This document shows positions 42,532 through 50,673 of a stretch of DNA of 64,000 bases, one piece after another; position 1 is the first letter of the stretch, and every line of letters begins with the position of its first letter. The notes beneath the pieces were generated by a model. That model was not told the origin of the DNA. It was given only the letters and a program-made list of their open reading frames with translations, and made no database searches. Source of the DNA: Streptomyces sp. NBC_00091 (lineage in GTDB: Bacteria; Actinomycetota; Actinomycetes; Streptomycetales; Streptomycetaceae); contig NZ_JAPEMA010000002.1 of the NCBI RefSeq assembly GCF_026343185.1, positions 496,001 through 560,000 on the forward strand. Direction: 5' to 3'. Position numbers and translations under genes: made by a program.

Positions 42532-45500
42532 TCACTGCCCCAGGTGGGTGAAGCCGGCCCAGGCGCTGAGGTCGTGCGGGTCGAGGTGCGCCAGCCGGGC
42601 CGCGAGCGCGGGCGGCAGCCCGTCGGGGACGGTCCGGTGCGGGTCCAGCATCCACAGCTGGGCCCGGCGCAGCGCCCGGGCGGGCGGCTCCTGTTCGCGG
42701 CGCAGGTAGTGGTGGGTCAGGAACATCAGGACGGAGGTCGCCTCGTCCGGTACCGGCCACAGCGAGCCGATGACGGAGCGGCTGCCGGCCGCGAGGAAGG
42801 CGGAGGACAGGCTGTACGCCTCGTTGTGGCCGCGCCCCGAGACCTGGCTGCGGCAGGCGGCGAGCACGACGAGGCCGAGCGGTCCGCGGACGGCCCCGGC
42901 CAGTTCCTCGGCGGTGAGCGCACCGCCCTTGAGGGCGAGGTAGGAGCTGCGGGGCCGGTTCTCCTCGACGGTGCCGTGGCAGGCCAGGTGCAGGACGGCG
43001 CCGCCGTCGGCGCGTTCGCGCAGCCAGCGGGCGACCTCGGCGGGGGTGCCGTCCCCGGTGCGCAGGCCCAGGTGGTCGCCGTCCGGGTAGAACACCCGGT
43101 GGACGGCGTCGGCCTCCTCCCCCGCGTACGGGAGGTCGCCGGTGGGGTTGCCGACGATCAGCGCGGCGCCGGTGTGGGCGGCGGCCGGGCGGGCCGCGAC
43201 CTCGCAGAGCAGGCGCGCGGAGGCCGCGTACGAGATCTCCGCGTCCTGGAGCGCGTAGCGGCGGCCCGTGCCCCCGTCGGCGAAGGCCGCGTGCCAGGGG
43301 ACGAGGCCGAGCGGGCCCATCGGGACGAGGACCAGCCGGGGCACCCTGCCCGGCCGGTCGGGGACCTGGAAGAGGCCGAGCAGTGGCCGCAGGGCGGCCC
43401 GCCAGGCCCAGGAGCAGAGCCGGTCGAGCCGGTCGCGCAGCGGCGGGGCCGGCTCCGGGCGGGCGGGGCCGTAGCCGGGGACGGGCTCGATGTCCCGGGG
43501 CGCCGTCCCCTCGCCGGGGCGGTACGCGCGCAGGGGGGCCGCGTCGGCCCGCAGGCCCGGCAGCGGTACCTCGTGCACGTCCCCGCCGGAGGTGACGACG
43601 AGGGCAGTGCCGGGGCACTCGGCGGTGGCGGCCACCAGGTAGACGAGGGCGTCCTTGCCCTGGGCGCTCAGGGCCGCGCCGATCTCCTGGGGGGAGGGCG
43701 GGTCGAGGAGCCGGGTGCCGGCTTCGGCGAGGGCGAGCACCACGCGGCGGCGCAGGGCGCTCGGCACGGAGTCCGGGTCGGTCTCGGCTCCGGCCGTGCG
43801 CCACTCGGCGGCCAGGGCGTCTCGTCCGGCGGCGGTGAGCAGCTCGGGAACGGACCGGCTGGTGGTGGCGGCGTGCAGGACGAGCCCACGGCAGGCGTCG
43901 AGGGCCTGGAGGGCGTCCTGCGGAGCCCTGTCGGCCACGCACCAGCCGAGGACCTCCTCGGAGAGGCCGGTGGCCATCCGGGCCGCCTCGGCGGCGTCCT
44001 GGGTGCCGGACTGGAGCAGCGCGGACCACACGAAGCCCCGCATGGCCTCCAGCCCGAGCCGGCGACCGCGCTCGCGGTCGCGGCGGGCGATGCTGCCGCG
44101 GACCCGGTAGGCCCGGCCGAGGGGGTTGACGGAGAGTGCCCACAGCCGGTGTTCGGGGCCGCCCATGGCCCCGGTGGCGCCTTCGAGGAGGGTGATGGCC
44201 CGCTCCAGGTCCCGGGCGCGCTGGGGGGAGCGCGGCTCCTCGTTCGCCGTCACCAGGGCGCCGTACGTGCTGCCCGCGTCCGAGGAGAGCCGGATCCAGG
44301 TCTCGCCGCCCGGCTCGGCGAGGGAGATCGCCTCCTCGGTCAGGGCGAGGGTCTCGCGGATCCGGGGCAGGTCGCCCGTGAGCAGGGCGTCGCGCCGCCA
44401 GGCGAGGGCCGTGTTGCCGATCACGTTGGCCCGGTGCAGGCGGGGCAGTCGCGCCGCCTGGCGGCGCAGTTCCCGGGCCGTGGGCCGCGCGGCGGGCGGT
44501 GGCGTCGGGGCGGCTCCGAGGCGCCGCGCGAGGTCCTCGCGTGCCATCCGGGCCGATTCCAGCAGGGTGACGGCCTCGATCAGGGAGGGGTCCTCGGGAT
44601 CCCACTCCGCGACGGCCCGGGCGGCCTCGGCCACTTGGCGGTCGGCCTCCGCCAGGTCACCGCGTCTGGCGGCGAGCATGGCCCGGGGCGCCGCCTGCTG
44701 CACGCGCAGCAGCCGGTCCACCTTCGGGGAGCCTCCCATGGCGGTCCGCATCCGCTCCCAGTCGGCCTCCTCGACTCCGGAGCCACTGGTGATGCCCCGC
44801 AGCTGCGCGAGCATCCCCGAGGCCAGGGTGGCGCCGTAGGTCAGCCAGGGGCTGTCGTTGCCGGCCCGTACGGCCGCCTCGAAGTGCTCCACCGCCTGGG
44901 TGAGCCGGTCCGCGTCCAGCCCCGCCATGCCCTGGGCAAGGCGGAAGTTGCCGAGGACCGCGAGGCCGTGGCCGCGCCACTCGGGGTCCTCGTCCGCGTA
45001 CGCGAGGACCGTCCGGGTCAGTTCCGTCTCGCGCTGCGGCCCGAGCCGTTCGCCGTCGGGGTCCAGGATCTGCAGGTTCGTGAGGAAGTGGGCGGCCCGC
45101 TCGGCGCGTTCGAGCCCGTGCCCCACCGTCCGCCAGCTCTCGAACAGCTCCGAGAACCGGCGCTCCCACATCCCCCGGGCCGGCGAGTCCTGCGCGTTGA
45201 CGACCGTGTCGAAGCTGAGGTCGGGGGAGGCCCCGTCGCGCAGGCGGTCCCGGAAGTCCTCGTAGACGCGCATGACCTCCTCGAACGACACGGTCTGCGG
45301 GTGGGCCGGGCCCTGCCGGTGCTGCGCCTCGGAGACCAGCATGAGCAGCATGTCGCGTGTTTCGGCGGGCAGTCCGTCCCCCTCCAGCGCCAGCAGGGCG
45401 GCCCGTTCGATGGCCCCCGGCCGCTGCGGGTCCTGGTCGGTCTCGTAGCGCTGCTGCTGGGCGTACGCCAGGGCCAGCGCAGCGAGCGTGACCTCGCCCT

Positions 45501-46518
45501 GGGCCGGCTCCCACCGGTCCACGGCCCGGGTGAGCAGGGCGATCGCCCGGTCCATGGCCGCCACGTCGAGGCGTGTCTGGGCCCGGACGGACAGGTAGCG
45601 GCCGAAGACGTCGAGGTAGAACCAGGGCAGTGCGTCCATCTCGGCCCCGGTGGTGAGCAGTCCGGCCAGTTCCGCCTCGGCCCGGTCGCCCTCCTCCTCC
45701 TCGGACCAGCTGCCGGCGATCATCGCGCGGGCGAAGGCCACGCGCAGCCTGGCGTCCCGTTCCCACTCGGGGCGCTGCCCCGCGTCGGCCAGGGCGCGCA
45801 GGGTCTCGTCCCGGCCCTCCTCCAGCGCGGCCCGGTCGGCCGCGTGGTAGCCCTGGAGGATGAGCGACATCCCGCGCGACTGGCGGACCAACGGCAGGTC
45901 CCGGTCCGGGTCGCCGCCGGCCAGGACGTCTGCGTAGTAGCGGGCGGAGCGGGCATAGGAGGCGGTGTCGTCAGTGCGGATGCCGTGGCGCTGCCACAGG
46001 AAGCCGAGGGCCTCCTGGAGGTCGGCGTCCTGCCCGTCGGTGTCGTCGAGGGCGGCGCGCCCCCGCTCCAGGGCCTCGTCCAGGAGGGCGGGGTCGTCGG
46101 CACCGTCCATGACGCGGCGCTTGGTGATGTAGGCGAGGAGCCACCGGGCGAGCACCGCGGGCTGTAACAGCTCCGGCTCGTCCGGCAGTTCGGCCAGCCC
46201 CGCCGCGAGCAGCGCGTGGATCCGCCCGGCCAGTTCCAGGTCGGGCCGCTCGTCGTGTTGCAGGGCGAGGAGGTGCCCGTACATGATCCGCCGCAGCGGC
46301 CAGGACGGTCCTTCGGCGGGGCGGCGGAAGGCGTGGGCGAAGGCCTCGGCGGCCAGGTCGAGGTCCTCGGGGCCGGCCAGCTCCTCGTAGAGCCGGTAGC
46401 TCAGCTCCCCGGCCCGCCCGCACAGTTCCGGGGCTCCGGGATCGCCTGCCGGAAGGGCGGCGAGCGCGGCCATGACCTCGTCAAGGGCGGCTCTCAGGGG
46501 GTGCGCGTCAGCGGGCAC
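42532..46518 (-). CDS. TPR-CHAT protease
   Basis: Predicted 1,328-residue protein. Residues ~1-980 are a long array of tetratricopeptide-like helical repeats (for example MDRAIALLTRAVDRWEPAQ and ARDLERAITLLEGATGAMGG). The C-terminal ~300 residues are a CHAT (caspase HetF-associated with TPRs) protease: VLHLACHG with His 1181 and VVLAACRSQVSGRG with Cys 1222, then SVIGSLWPVPDEAT. Both catalytic residues are present. TPR-CHAT proteins are known as proteases triggered by a partner, as in the type III-E Craspase. GTG 46518 has GGAGG upstream. It is the last gene of the macro/antitoxin/RES operon, 15 bases after the RES stop. Confidence 0.9.
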   Translation of the reverse strand: MPADAHPLRAALDEVMAALAALPAGDPGAPELCGRAGELSYRLYEELAGPEDLDLAAEAFAHAFRRPAEGPSWPLRRIMYGHLLALQHDERPDLELAGRIHALLAAGLAELPDEPELLQPAVLARWLLAYITKRRVMDGADDPALLDEALERGRAALDDTDGQDADLQEALGFLWQRHGIRTDDTASYARSARYYADVLAGGDPDRDLPLVRQSRGMSLILQGYHAADRAALEEGRDETLRALADAGQRPEWERDARLRVAFARAMIAGSWSEEEEGDRAEAELAGLLTTGAEMDALPWFYLDVFGRYLSVRAQTRLDVAAMDRAIALLTRAVDRWEPAQGEVTLAALALAYAQQQRYETDQDPQRPGAIERAALLALEGDGLPAETRDMLLMLVSEAQHRQGPAHPQTVSFEEVMRVYEDFRDRLRDGASPDLSFDTVVNAQDSPARGMWERRFSELFESWRTVGHGLERAERAAHFLTNLQILDPDGERLGPQRETELTRTVLAYADEDPEWRGHGLAVLGNFRLAQGMAGLDADRLTQAVEHFEAAVRAGNDSPWLTYGATLASGMLAQLRGITSGSGVEEADWERMRTAMGGSPKVDRLLRVQQAAPRAMLAARRGDLAEADRQVAEAARAVAEWDPEDPSLIEAVTLLESARMAREDLARRLGAAPTPPPAARPTARELRRQAARLPRLHRANVIGNTALAWRRDALLTGDLPRIRETLALTEEAISLAEPGGETWIRLSSDAGSTYGALVTANEEPRSPQRARDLERAITLLEGATGAMGGPEHRLWALSVNPLGRAYRVRGSIARRDRERGRRLGLEAMRGFVWSALLQSGTQDAAEAARMATGLSEEVLGWCVADRAPQDALQALDACRGLVLHAATTSRSVPELLTAAGRDALAAEWRTAGAETDPDSVPSALRRRVVLALAEAGTRLLDPPSPQEIGAALSAQGKDALVYLVAATAECPGTALVVTSGGDVHEVPLPGLRADAAPLRAYRPGEGTAPRDIEPVPGYGPARPEPAPPLRDRLDRLCSWAWRAALRPLLGLFQVPDRPGRVPRLVLVPMGPLGLVPWHAAFADGGTGRRYALQDAEISYAASARLLCEVAARPAAAHTGAALIVGNPTGDLPYAGEEADAVHRVFYPDGDHLGLRTGDGTPAEVARWLRERADGGAVLHLACHGTVEENRPRSSYLALKGGALTAEELAGAVRGPLGLVVLAACRSQVSGRGHNEAYSLSSAFLAAGSRSVIGSLWPVPDEATSVLMFLTHHYLRREQEPPARALRRAQLWMLDPHRTVPDGLPPALAARLAHLDPHDLSAWAGFTHLGQ

Positions 46519-46533
46519 GGGGGCCTCCGGGGG

Positions 46534-47187
46534 CTAGGGCGCGAGGCGCGCGTGGTACGGCGTCAGGATCCGGTCGAGGCGGCTGCGGCCATCGGCGGTC
46601 GCGAAGTCCACCGGGTCCTCGCCGGTCGGGGCCAGGACGCCGGGCGGGCAGCGGTCGGCGAACAGCACCAGGGCACGGGCGCCCGGTTCGCGTTTGGAGG
46701 CCCACAGGAAGCCCTGCGCCCAGGGGTCGGTGTGACCGCGTATCCAGTGCGCCCAGTCCCTGGTGTACGGGTAGTCGCGCGCCTCCGCCTGGACCAGCCA
46801 GCTGTCCTGGTGGACGGCGGCCAGGTCCTGCCCGGTGACCAGCGCGACCACGTCCACGGACGCCGTGAGCCGCAGCGCGGAGAGGCGGCGGCCGGTGACG
46901 GCCACCCGTGGCACCAGGCGGGCCCCGCCCGCCGGGTCGAAGGGCAGCGAGTGCAGGACGCTCTCGCTGACGGCGGCTTCCGGGGTGAGTCCGGCGTACA
47001 GGTAGCCGTACCGGTCGCAGGAGGTGGAGTCGAAGCGGCCGCCCCCGTAGAGGCAGTGGGCGGGCACCGGGTTGAAGGAGTCCCCGGAGCGGCGCGCGGA
47101 GTGCACCCGGTAGAGCGGGGTGCCGGCGACGAGGGTCACCTTGGCCGGGGTGCCGGCCGGCTCGGCGGGCGGCCGGTAGTTGGGCAC
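46534..47187 (-). CDS. RES-domain toxin (NAD+-degrading family)
   Basis: Predicted 217-residue RES-family protein. The three residues that name the family can be placed: Arg in LYRVHSARRSGDSFNP, Glu in TPEAAVSESVLHSLPF, and Ser in the GFLWASKREPG segment; GGRFD and YLYAGL are further family marks. RES toxins such as MbcT cleave NAD+ by phosphorolysis or hydrolysis, arresting or killing the cell. ATG 47187 follows the upstream gene's stop by three bases. That gene encodes an Xre/MbcA-like antitoxin, the standard partner. Confidence 0.85.
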   Translation of the reverse strand: MPNYRPPAEPAGTPAKVTLVAGTPLYRVHSARRSGDSFNPVPAHCLYGGGRFDSTSCDRYGYLYAGLTPEAAVSESVLHSLPFDPAGGARLVPRVAVTGRRLSALRLTASVDVVALVTGQDLAAVHQDSWLVQAEARDYPYTRDWAHWIRGHTDPWAQGFLWASKREPGARALVLFADRCPPGVLAPTGEDPVDFATADGRSRLDRILTPYHARLAP

Positions 47188-47190
47188 GGG

Positions 47191-47838
47191 CTACTCCCCT
47201 TCGGTGAGGAACCGGGCGGCCGCGAGGAGCTGTTGCTCGCCCGGGGTGTCCAGCAGGCCGGCGGGGGTCCCGGTCAGCCAGGCGTTCGGGGAGAGCCACC
47301 AGTCGGCGGCGCCCCAGGGGTCCTCGTCGGCGTCCAGCAGCAGGTTGACCTCGCGGACGGTCGCGCGGACCCGGCCGTCGGCGGTGAACTGGAAGGCGGG
47401 CAGGCGGACCTGGCCGCCCGCCGCGCGCAGCCGGACCAGGCCCGGGGCGTACGGGTCGCTGCCGCGCTCCAGGGCCTCGGCGTCCCCGAGGGAGGGGGCG
47501 GCGAGGAGGCGGTCGCGGACCTCCCCGAGGACCGGTCCGACCATGCGGTGCCCGTCGAGGACCAGGACGGCCAGGTCCTCGGCGGTGAAGCCGAGGTGGC
47601 CCTCGGCGGGGCCGGCCGGGGCGGCGGTCAGCCGGCTCTCCCCGGGGAACCGGTCGGGCAGCCGTTCCCCCAGCAGCCGGGCGGCGAGCAGGGCGGCGCG
47701 CCGGGCCGCCTCACCGGTCTCGGTGCGCGACGCGGAGAGCAGCAGGGCGAGTCGCGCCAGGGCCGCGGGATCCAGCCGGGGGTGCAGCTCGTCCCATTCG
47801 GCGGCCGCGGCGGCCAGTCGTGCGTGGGGGTCGGTCAC
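47191..47838 (-). CDS. Xre/MbcA/ParS-like antitoxin (putative)
   Basis: Predicted 215-residue partner of the RES toxin. The C-terminal ~60 residues match the toxin-binding pattern of MbcA/ParS/Xre (DUF2384-like) antitoxins: LPAFQFTADGRVR, then DPWGAADWWLSPNAWL and TPAGLLDTPGEQQLL. The N-terminal ~130 residues are helical and longer than in typical 110-150-residue antitoxins, with no clear helix-turn-helix. GTG 47838 overlaps the stop of the macro-domain gene by four bases. Its position directly before the RES gene is the classical antitoxin-toxin order. The assignment depends on the C-terminal pattern and context. Confidence 0.7.
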   Translation of the reverse strand: MTDPHARLAAAAAEWDELHPRLDPAALARLALLLSASRTETGEAARRAALLAARLLGERLPDRFPGESRLTAAPAGPAEGHLGFTAEDLAVLVLDGHRMVGPVLGEVRDRLLAAPSLGDAEALERGSDPYAPGLVRLRAAGGQVRLPAFQFTADGRVRATVREVNLLLDADEDPWGAADWWLSPNAWLTGTPAGLLDTPGEQQLLAAARFLTEGE

Positions 47839-48956
47839 GACCGGCCTCCGTTCGTGTGGGTGAGCAACTCCTCGACCAGGTCGGCCCGTTCGGGGCGGCG
47901 CACCAGGAGGTGGACGTCCCAGGCCCCGCCGCGCGCCAGTTCGGCCTCGACGGCGGCCCAGACGGCGGCGAGGCTCTCGGCGGGGGCCAGCCCGCCGCGC
48001 CCGGCGCCCAGCAGGGGCAGGCACACGGACACCGGGAGGCCGGAATCGGCGGCGCGGGCTTCGGGCAGCAGGGCGAAGACGCGGGTCACGGCGCGGGTCA
48101 CGTCCGCCGGCAGGACGTCGTAGTCGTTGGTGCCGGGCCGGGGTACGGCCACCGCCGCGTGGTGGATACGGCGAACGCCCTGCCCTTCGAGGGCCCCGGC
48201 TCCGGTCACGGCCACCGTGCCGGGTGCCACGGGCAGGCCCTGCGGGGCGTACCGGTCGGTCCAGGCACGCAGTTCGTCCCGGACCCGGTCCTCGACGACC
48301 CGGCCGGCCGGGTCCCGCACGGCGCCCGCGCGGCGCAGGGAGGCCGCGACGGAGGACTTGTACGGCTCGGGCAGGGCGAAGTGGGTGTTCGACGGGGAGA
48401 CCACCACGTCGATGTCGCGCAGCAGGTCGACGGGGTGCACGTGCAGGGTCAGCCGGTGCTCGCGGCCGCCGGCCCGGACGGTGATCCGGCGGTGGCTGAG
48501 GGCCAGTTGGCGGGCCGCCCTCGGGGGCACGGGCGCGTCGGCGCGGCCGTCCGGCGGTAAGCTCCCGGCGGCGGCGTGGCGTACGAGCTGCTCGGCCACC
48601 TGCCCGAGCACCATCAGCTCCTGGTGCTTGCGGAAGCGCTCCACGCTGACCCCGTACACCTGGGCGGCCCGTCTGCGCCGGTCGGCGGGGGGCCAGTCCC
48701 GGGTCCCGCGCGCGAGGCCGAGGCTGTATTCGGCCGCCTCCTGGAGGGTGCCCCCGCCCATGGCGGCGACGGCGGTGCGCAGCAGCCGCTCGACGGCGGG
48801 GAAGTGCGGCTCTCCGGGGCTCCCCTCCCCCGGACCGGCCGACATGCCGGCGAGCACAGGAAGCCTGAGCTCACGCAGTCGGACGATCCCGGCCCGCCGC
48901 ACTTCCCTCACCTCCGCGAGGACCTCCCCGTAGTCCGGCAGTTGTGTGGGCGACAT
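47835..48956 (-). CDS. macro-domain protein with actinobacterial N-terminal helical domain
   Basis: Predicted 373-residue protein. Residues ~185-360 form a macro domain, which binds ADP-ribose or removes it: DIDVVVSPSNTHFALP holds the ribose-contacting strand, and VSVCLPLLGAGRGGLAP the glycine loop. The N-terminal ~150 residues are helical; RRRRAAQVYGVSVERFRKHQE resembles a domain that recurs in Streptomyces conflict proteins. It is the first gene of the macro-antitoxin-RES-CHAT operon. A macro domain next to a RES toxin makes sense if the toxin or a trigger produces ADP-ribose derivatives; this is inference. ATG 48956 begins a conserved-looking start but has no strong ribosome site. Confidence 0.82.
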   Translation of the reverse strand: MSPTQLPDYGEVLAEVREVRRAGIVRLRELRLPVLAGMSAGPGEGSPGEPHFPAVERLLRTAVAAMGGGTLQEAAEYSLGLARGTRDWPPADRRRRAAQVYGVSVERFRKHQELMVLGQVAEQLVRHAAAGSLPPDGRADAPVPPRAARQLALSHRRITVRAGGREHRLTLHVHPVDLLRDIDVVVSPSNTHFALPEPYKSSVAASLRRAGAVRDPAGRVVEDRVRDELRAWTDRYAPQGLPVAPGTVAVTGAGALEGQGVRRIHHAAVAVPRPGTNDYDVLPADVTRAVTRVFALLPEARAADSGLPVSVCLPLLGAGRGGLAPAESLAAVWAAVEAELARGGAWDVHLLVRRPERADLVEELLTHTNGGRS

Positions 48957-49099
48957 GGCGGAAGGATCGCACCGCCCGCGCGCCCCGAACAAGCCGGATC
49001 CGGCCCTCTTCTCCCATGGTGCGGCCCTGACCGGTCGCGGCCAGGTCGTCCGGCGGGCGCGGCGGGGCGGGTCCGGGTCGGATCCGGGGCGGCGGCCCC

Positions 49100-49477
49100 T
49101 CAAGGGGCGAGGACGTCGAGTTCCTCCAGGGCGCCGAGTGCGATCTGGCGGGTCAGCGCCTCGGCCGCGGCCGCGCCGCCCTCCCGTACCGCCTCGGCGA
49201 CCCGCACGTGGAGGGTGACGGCCGCCGGGTCGGGGTCGTGGAACATCACGGAGTGCCGGGTGCGGCCGGTGAGGACCTCGGCGACGACATCGCCGGGCCG
49301 GGCGAACATCTCGTTGCCGGAGGCGCCCAGCACGGTCCGGTGGAAGGCGATGTCGTGGTGGAGGTAGCCCTCCAGCTGGTGGCCGCGCGAGGTGCGGACC
49401 ATGCCGAGGGCCGCCTCGGTGAGCTGCGCGCACTGCTCGGGAGTGGCCCGGGAGCCGCCAGCGGATGTTAATGCGCT
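49100..49477 (-). pseudogene. gntR: gntR remnant, FCD-domain fragment lacking the DNA-binding domain
   Basis: An open frame of about 125 codons ends at 49100 and is preceded by a stop at 49478-49480. Its product resembles only the C-terminal part of an FCD-type GntR regulator: ATPEQCAQLTEAALGM and LHHDIAFHRTVLGASGNEM are typical FCD helices with the metal-binding Asp/His. The whole N-terminal winged helix and the start of the FCD domain are missing, and the gluconokinase gene begins only 40 bases beyond. It cannot bind DNA as it stands. This is best read as a 5'-deleted gluconate repressor. Confidence 0.78.
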
Positions 49478-49516
49478 TCAGTGGTGCTCCCAGCGACGAG
49501 GACAGCGAGGTACTAC

Positions 49517-50023
49517 GTGAGCTCCCAGCGCGTCATTGTGGTGATGGGCGTGGCCGGCACGGGCAAGACCACCGTGGGCCGGCTGCTCGCGGAGGCGCTC
49601 GGGCTTCCGTACGCGGAGGGCGACGCCTTCCACCCGGCGGCCAACGTGGCCAAGATGTCGGCCGGCACCCCCCTGGACGACGCCGACCGCCGGCCCTGGC
49701 TGGACGCGATCGGCGAGTGGATCCGCGACCGGGCCGGGCTGCGCGGCGGTGTGGTCGCCGCCTCCTGCCTCAAGCGCGCCTACCGCGACCGGCTGCGCGC
49801 GGCCGCTCCCGGGGCCGTCTTCGTCCACCTCACCGGGGAACGGCCGCTGATCGGGAAGCGGATGGCGGACCGCAAGGGCCACTTCATGCCGGCCTCGCTG
49901 CTCGACTCCCAGTTCGCCGTGCTCGAACCGCTCCAGGCGGACGAGTGCGGGGTCGCCGTCGACGTCGCCGGCACCCCCGAGGAGATCGCCGAACGGGCCC
50001 TGGCCGCCCTCCGGCTCCTTTGA
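49517..50023 (+). CDS. gntK: gluconokinase
   Basis: Predicted 168-residue kinase making 6-phosphogluconate from gluconate and ATP. Walker A is VMGVAGTGKTTVGRLLAE near residue 9. The substrate region shows EGDAFHPAANVAKMSAGTPLDD, followed by RPWLDAIGEW, ASCLKRAYRDRLR and KGHFMPASLLDSQF, all hallmarks of GntK. Length is normal and no defect is visible, so it looks functional. GTG 49517 has GAGG upstream. Its usual partners on both sides, the repressor and the permease, are decayed. Confidence 0.93.
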   Translation: MSSQRVIVVMGVAGTGKTTVGRLLAEALGLPYAEGDAFHPAANVAKMSAGTPLDDADRRPWLDAIGEWIRDRAGLRGGVVAASCLKRAYRDRLRAAAPGAVFVHLTGERPLIGKRMADRKGHFMPASLLDSQFAVLEPLQADECGVAVDVAGTPEEIAERALAALRLL

Positions 50024-50078
50024 ACACCCCCCAGCAGAGCCCAGAGAGCCCAAGTCCCAGAGGGTCGAGGACCCCACC

Positions 50079-50381
50079 GTGACCGGTCTCAGCGTCGAGA
50101 CACTGGCGGCGGCCGCCCGGCGCGGCGGCTACTCCCTGATGCGGATCGGCGTTCCCGCGCCGGCCGGCCTGTTGGTGATGCACGGGCCGATCCCGCCGCA
50201 CCCGGGCCCGCTGGTCGCCATCGACGCGCTGCACGCGAACCTGGGCGTCACCCTCGCCCTCGGCGTGCTCGTCGCGATCCCGACCGTGATCATCGCCGGG
50301 CCGCTGTTCTCCCGGTACGCGGAGACGGTCATCTCGGCGGTCGGCCTGGGCTGCGTCCTGCTGCTGTCGCTCGTCCTCTGA
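50079..50381 (+). pseudogene. gntP: gntP gluconate permease with two large in-frame deletions
   Basis: A 100-residue product that is a mosaic of three pieces of the ~460-residue GntP permease. Residues 1-13 (LSVETLAA) match the normal N-terminus. Residues ~14-81, including YSLMRIGVPAPAG, HGPIPPHPGPLVAIDA and PTVIIAGPLFSRYA, match a central stretch. Residues 82-100 (ETVISAVGLGCVLLLSLVL) match the extreme C-terminus. Both junctions keep the frame. With about two helices left it cannot transport gluconate. The comparison rests on my memory of Streptomyces GntP sequences. Confidence 0.82.
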
Positions 50382-50430
50382 CGGCCGGCGCGCCCGGCCC
50401 TCGCCGACCGCTGCGCCGGCGCGCCCCGCC

Positions 50431-50673
50431 TCAACCGCGCCGGTGGGCCGGTCCGTCGAGCTGGGCCGCCGCGAGGGCGAGGCCGTCGGCCGCGCGGGCG
50501 CAGCGGTCGGCGAGGGCGGCGACCTCGGCGCGGAAGGCGTCGCCCTGCGGTCCGCGCCACTCCAGGGCGGCCGCCCCCGCCCGCAGCCGTCGGGCGTGGG
50601 AGCGCAGGGCCGCGGAGTGGGTGCGCAGGCCGTCCGCCGGGGCGGGCCGGCTCGGCCGGGGGCAGTCGGTCAC
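50431..50673 (-). CDS. WXG100-like small helical protein
   Basis: Predicted 80-residue helical protein. The central ALEWRGPQGDAFRAEV gives a W-x-G turn between two Ala-rich helices, the layout of WXG100/ESAT-6 proteins, which pair as helical hairpins and are often type VII secretion substrates. GTG 50673 overlaps the stop of the upstream gene by four bases. No type VII ATPase is in the window. Confidence is limited by the short length. Confidence 0.68.
   Translation of the reverse strand: MTDCPRPSRPAPADGLRTHSAALRSHARRLRAGAAALEWRGPQGDAFRAEVAALADRCARAADGLALAAAQLDGPAHRRG

Noticed and set aside
48985..49090. Repeated CGGATCCG-type palindromes upstream of the macro-domain gene
   Set aside because: They are short, irregularly spaced and of a composition expected by chance here; not convincing as an operator.
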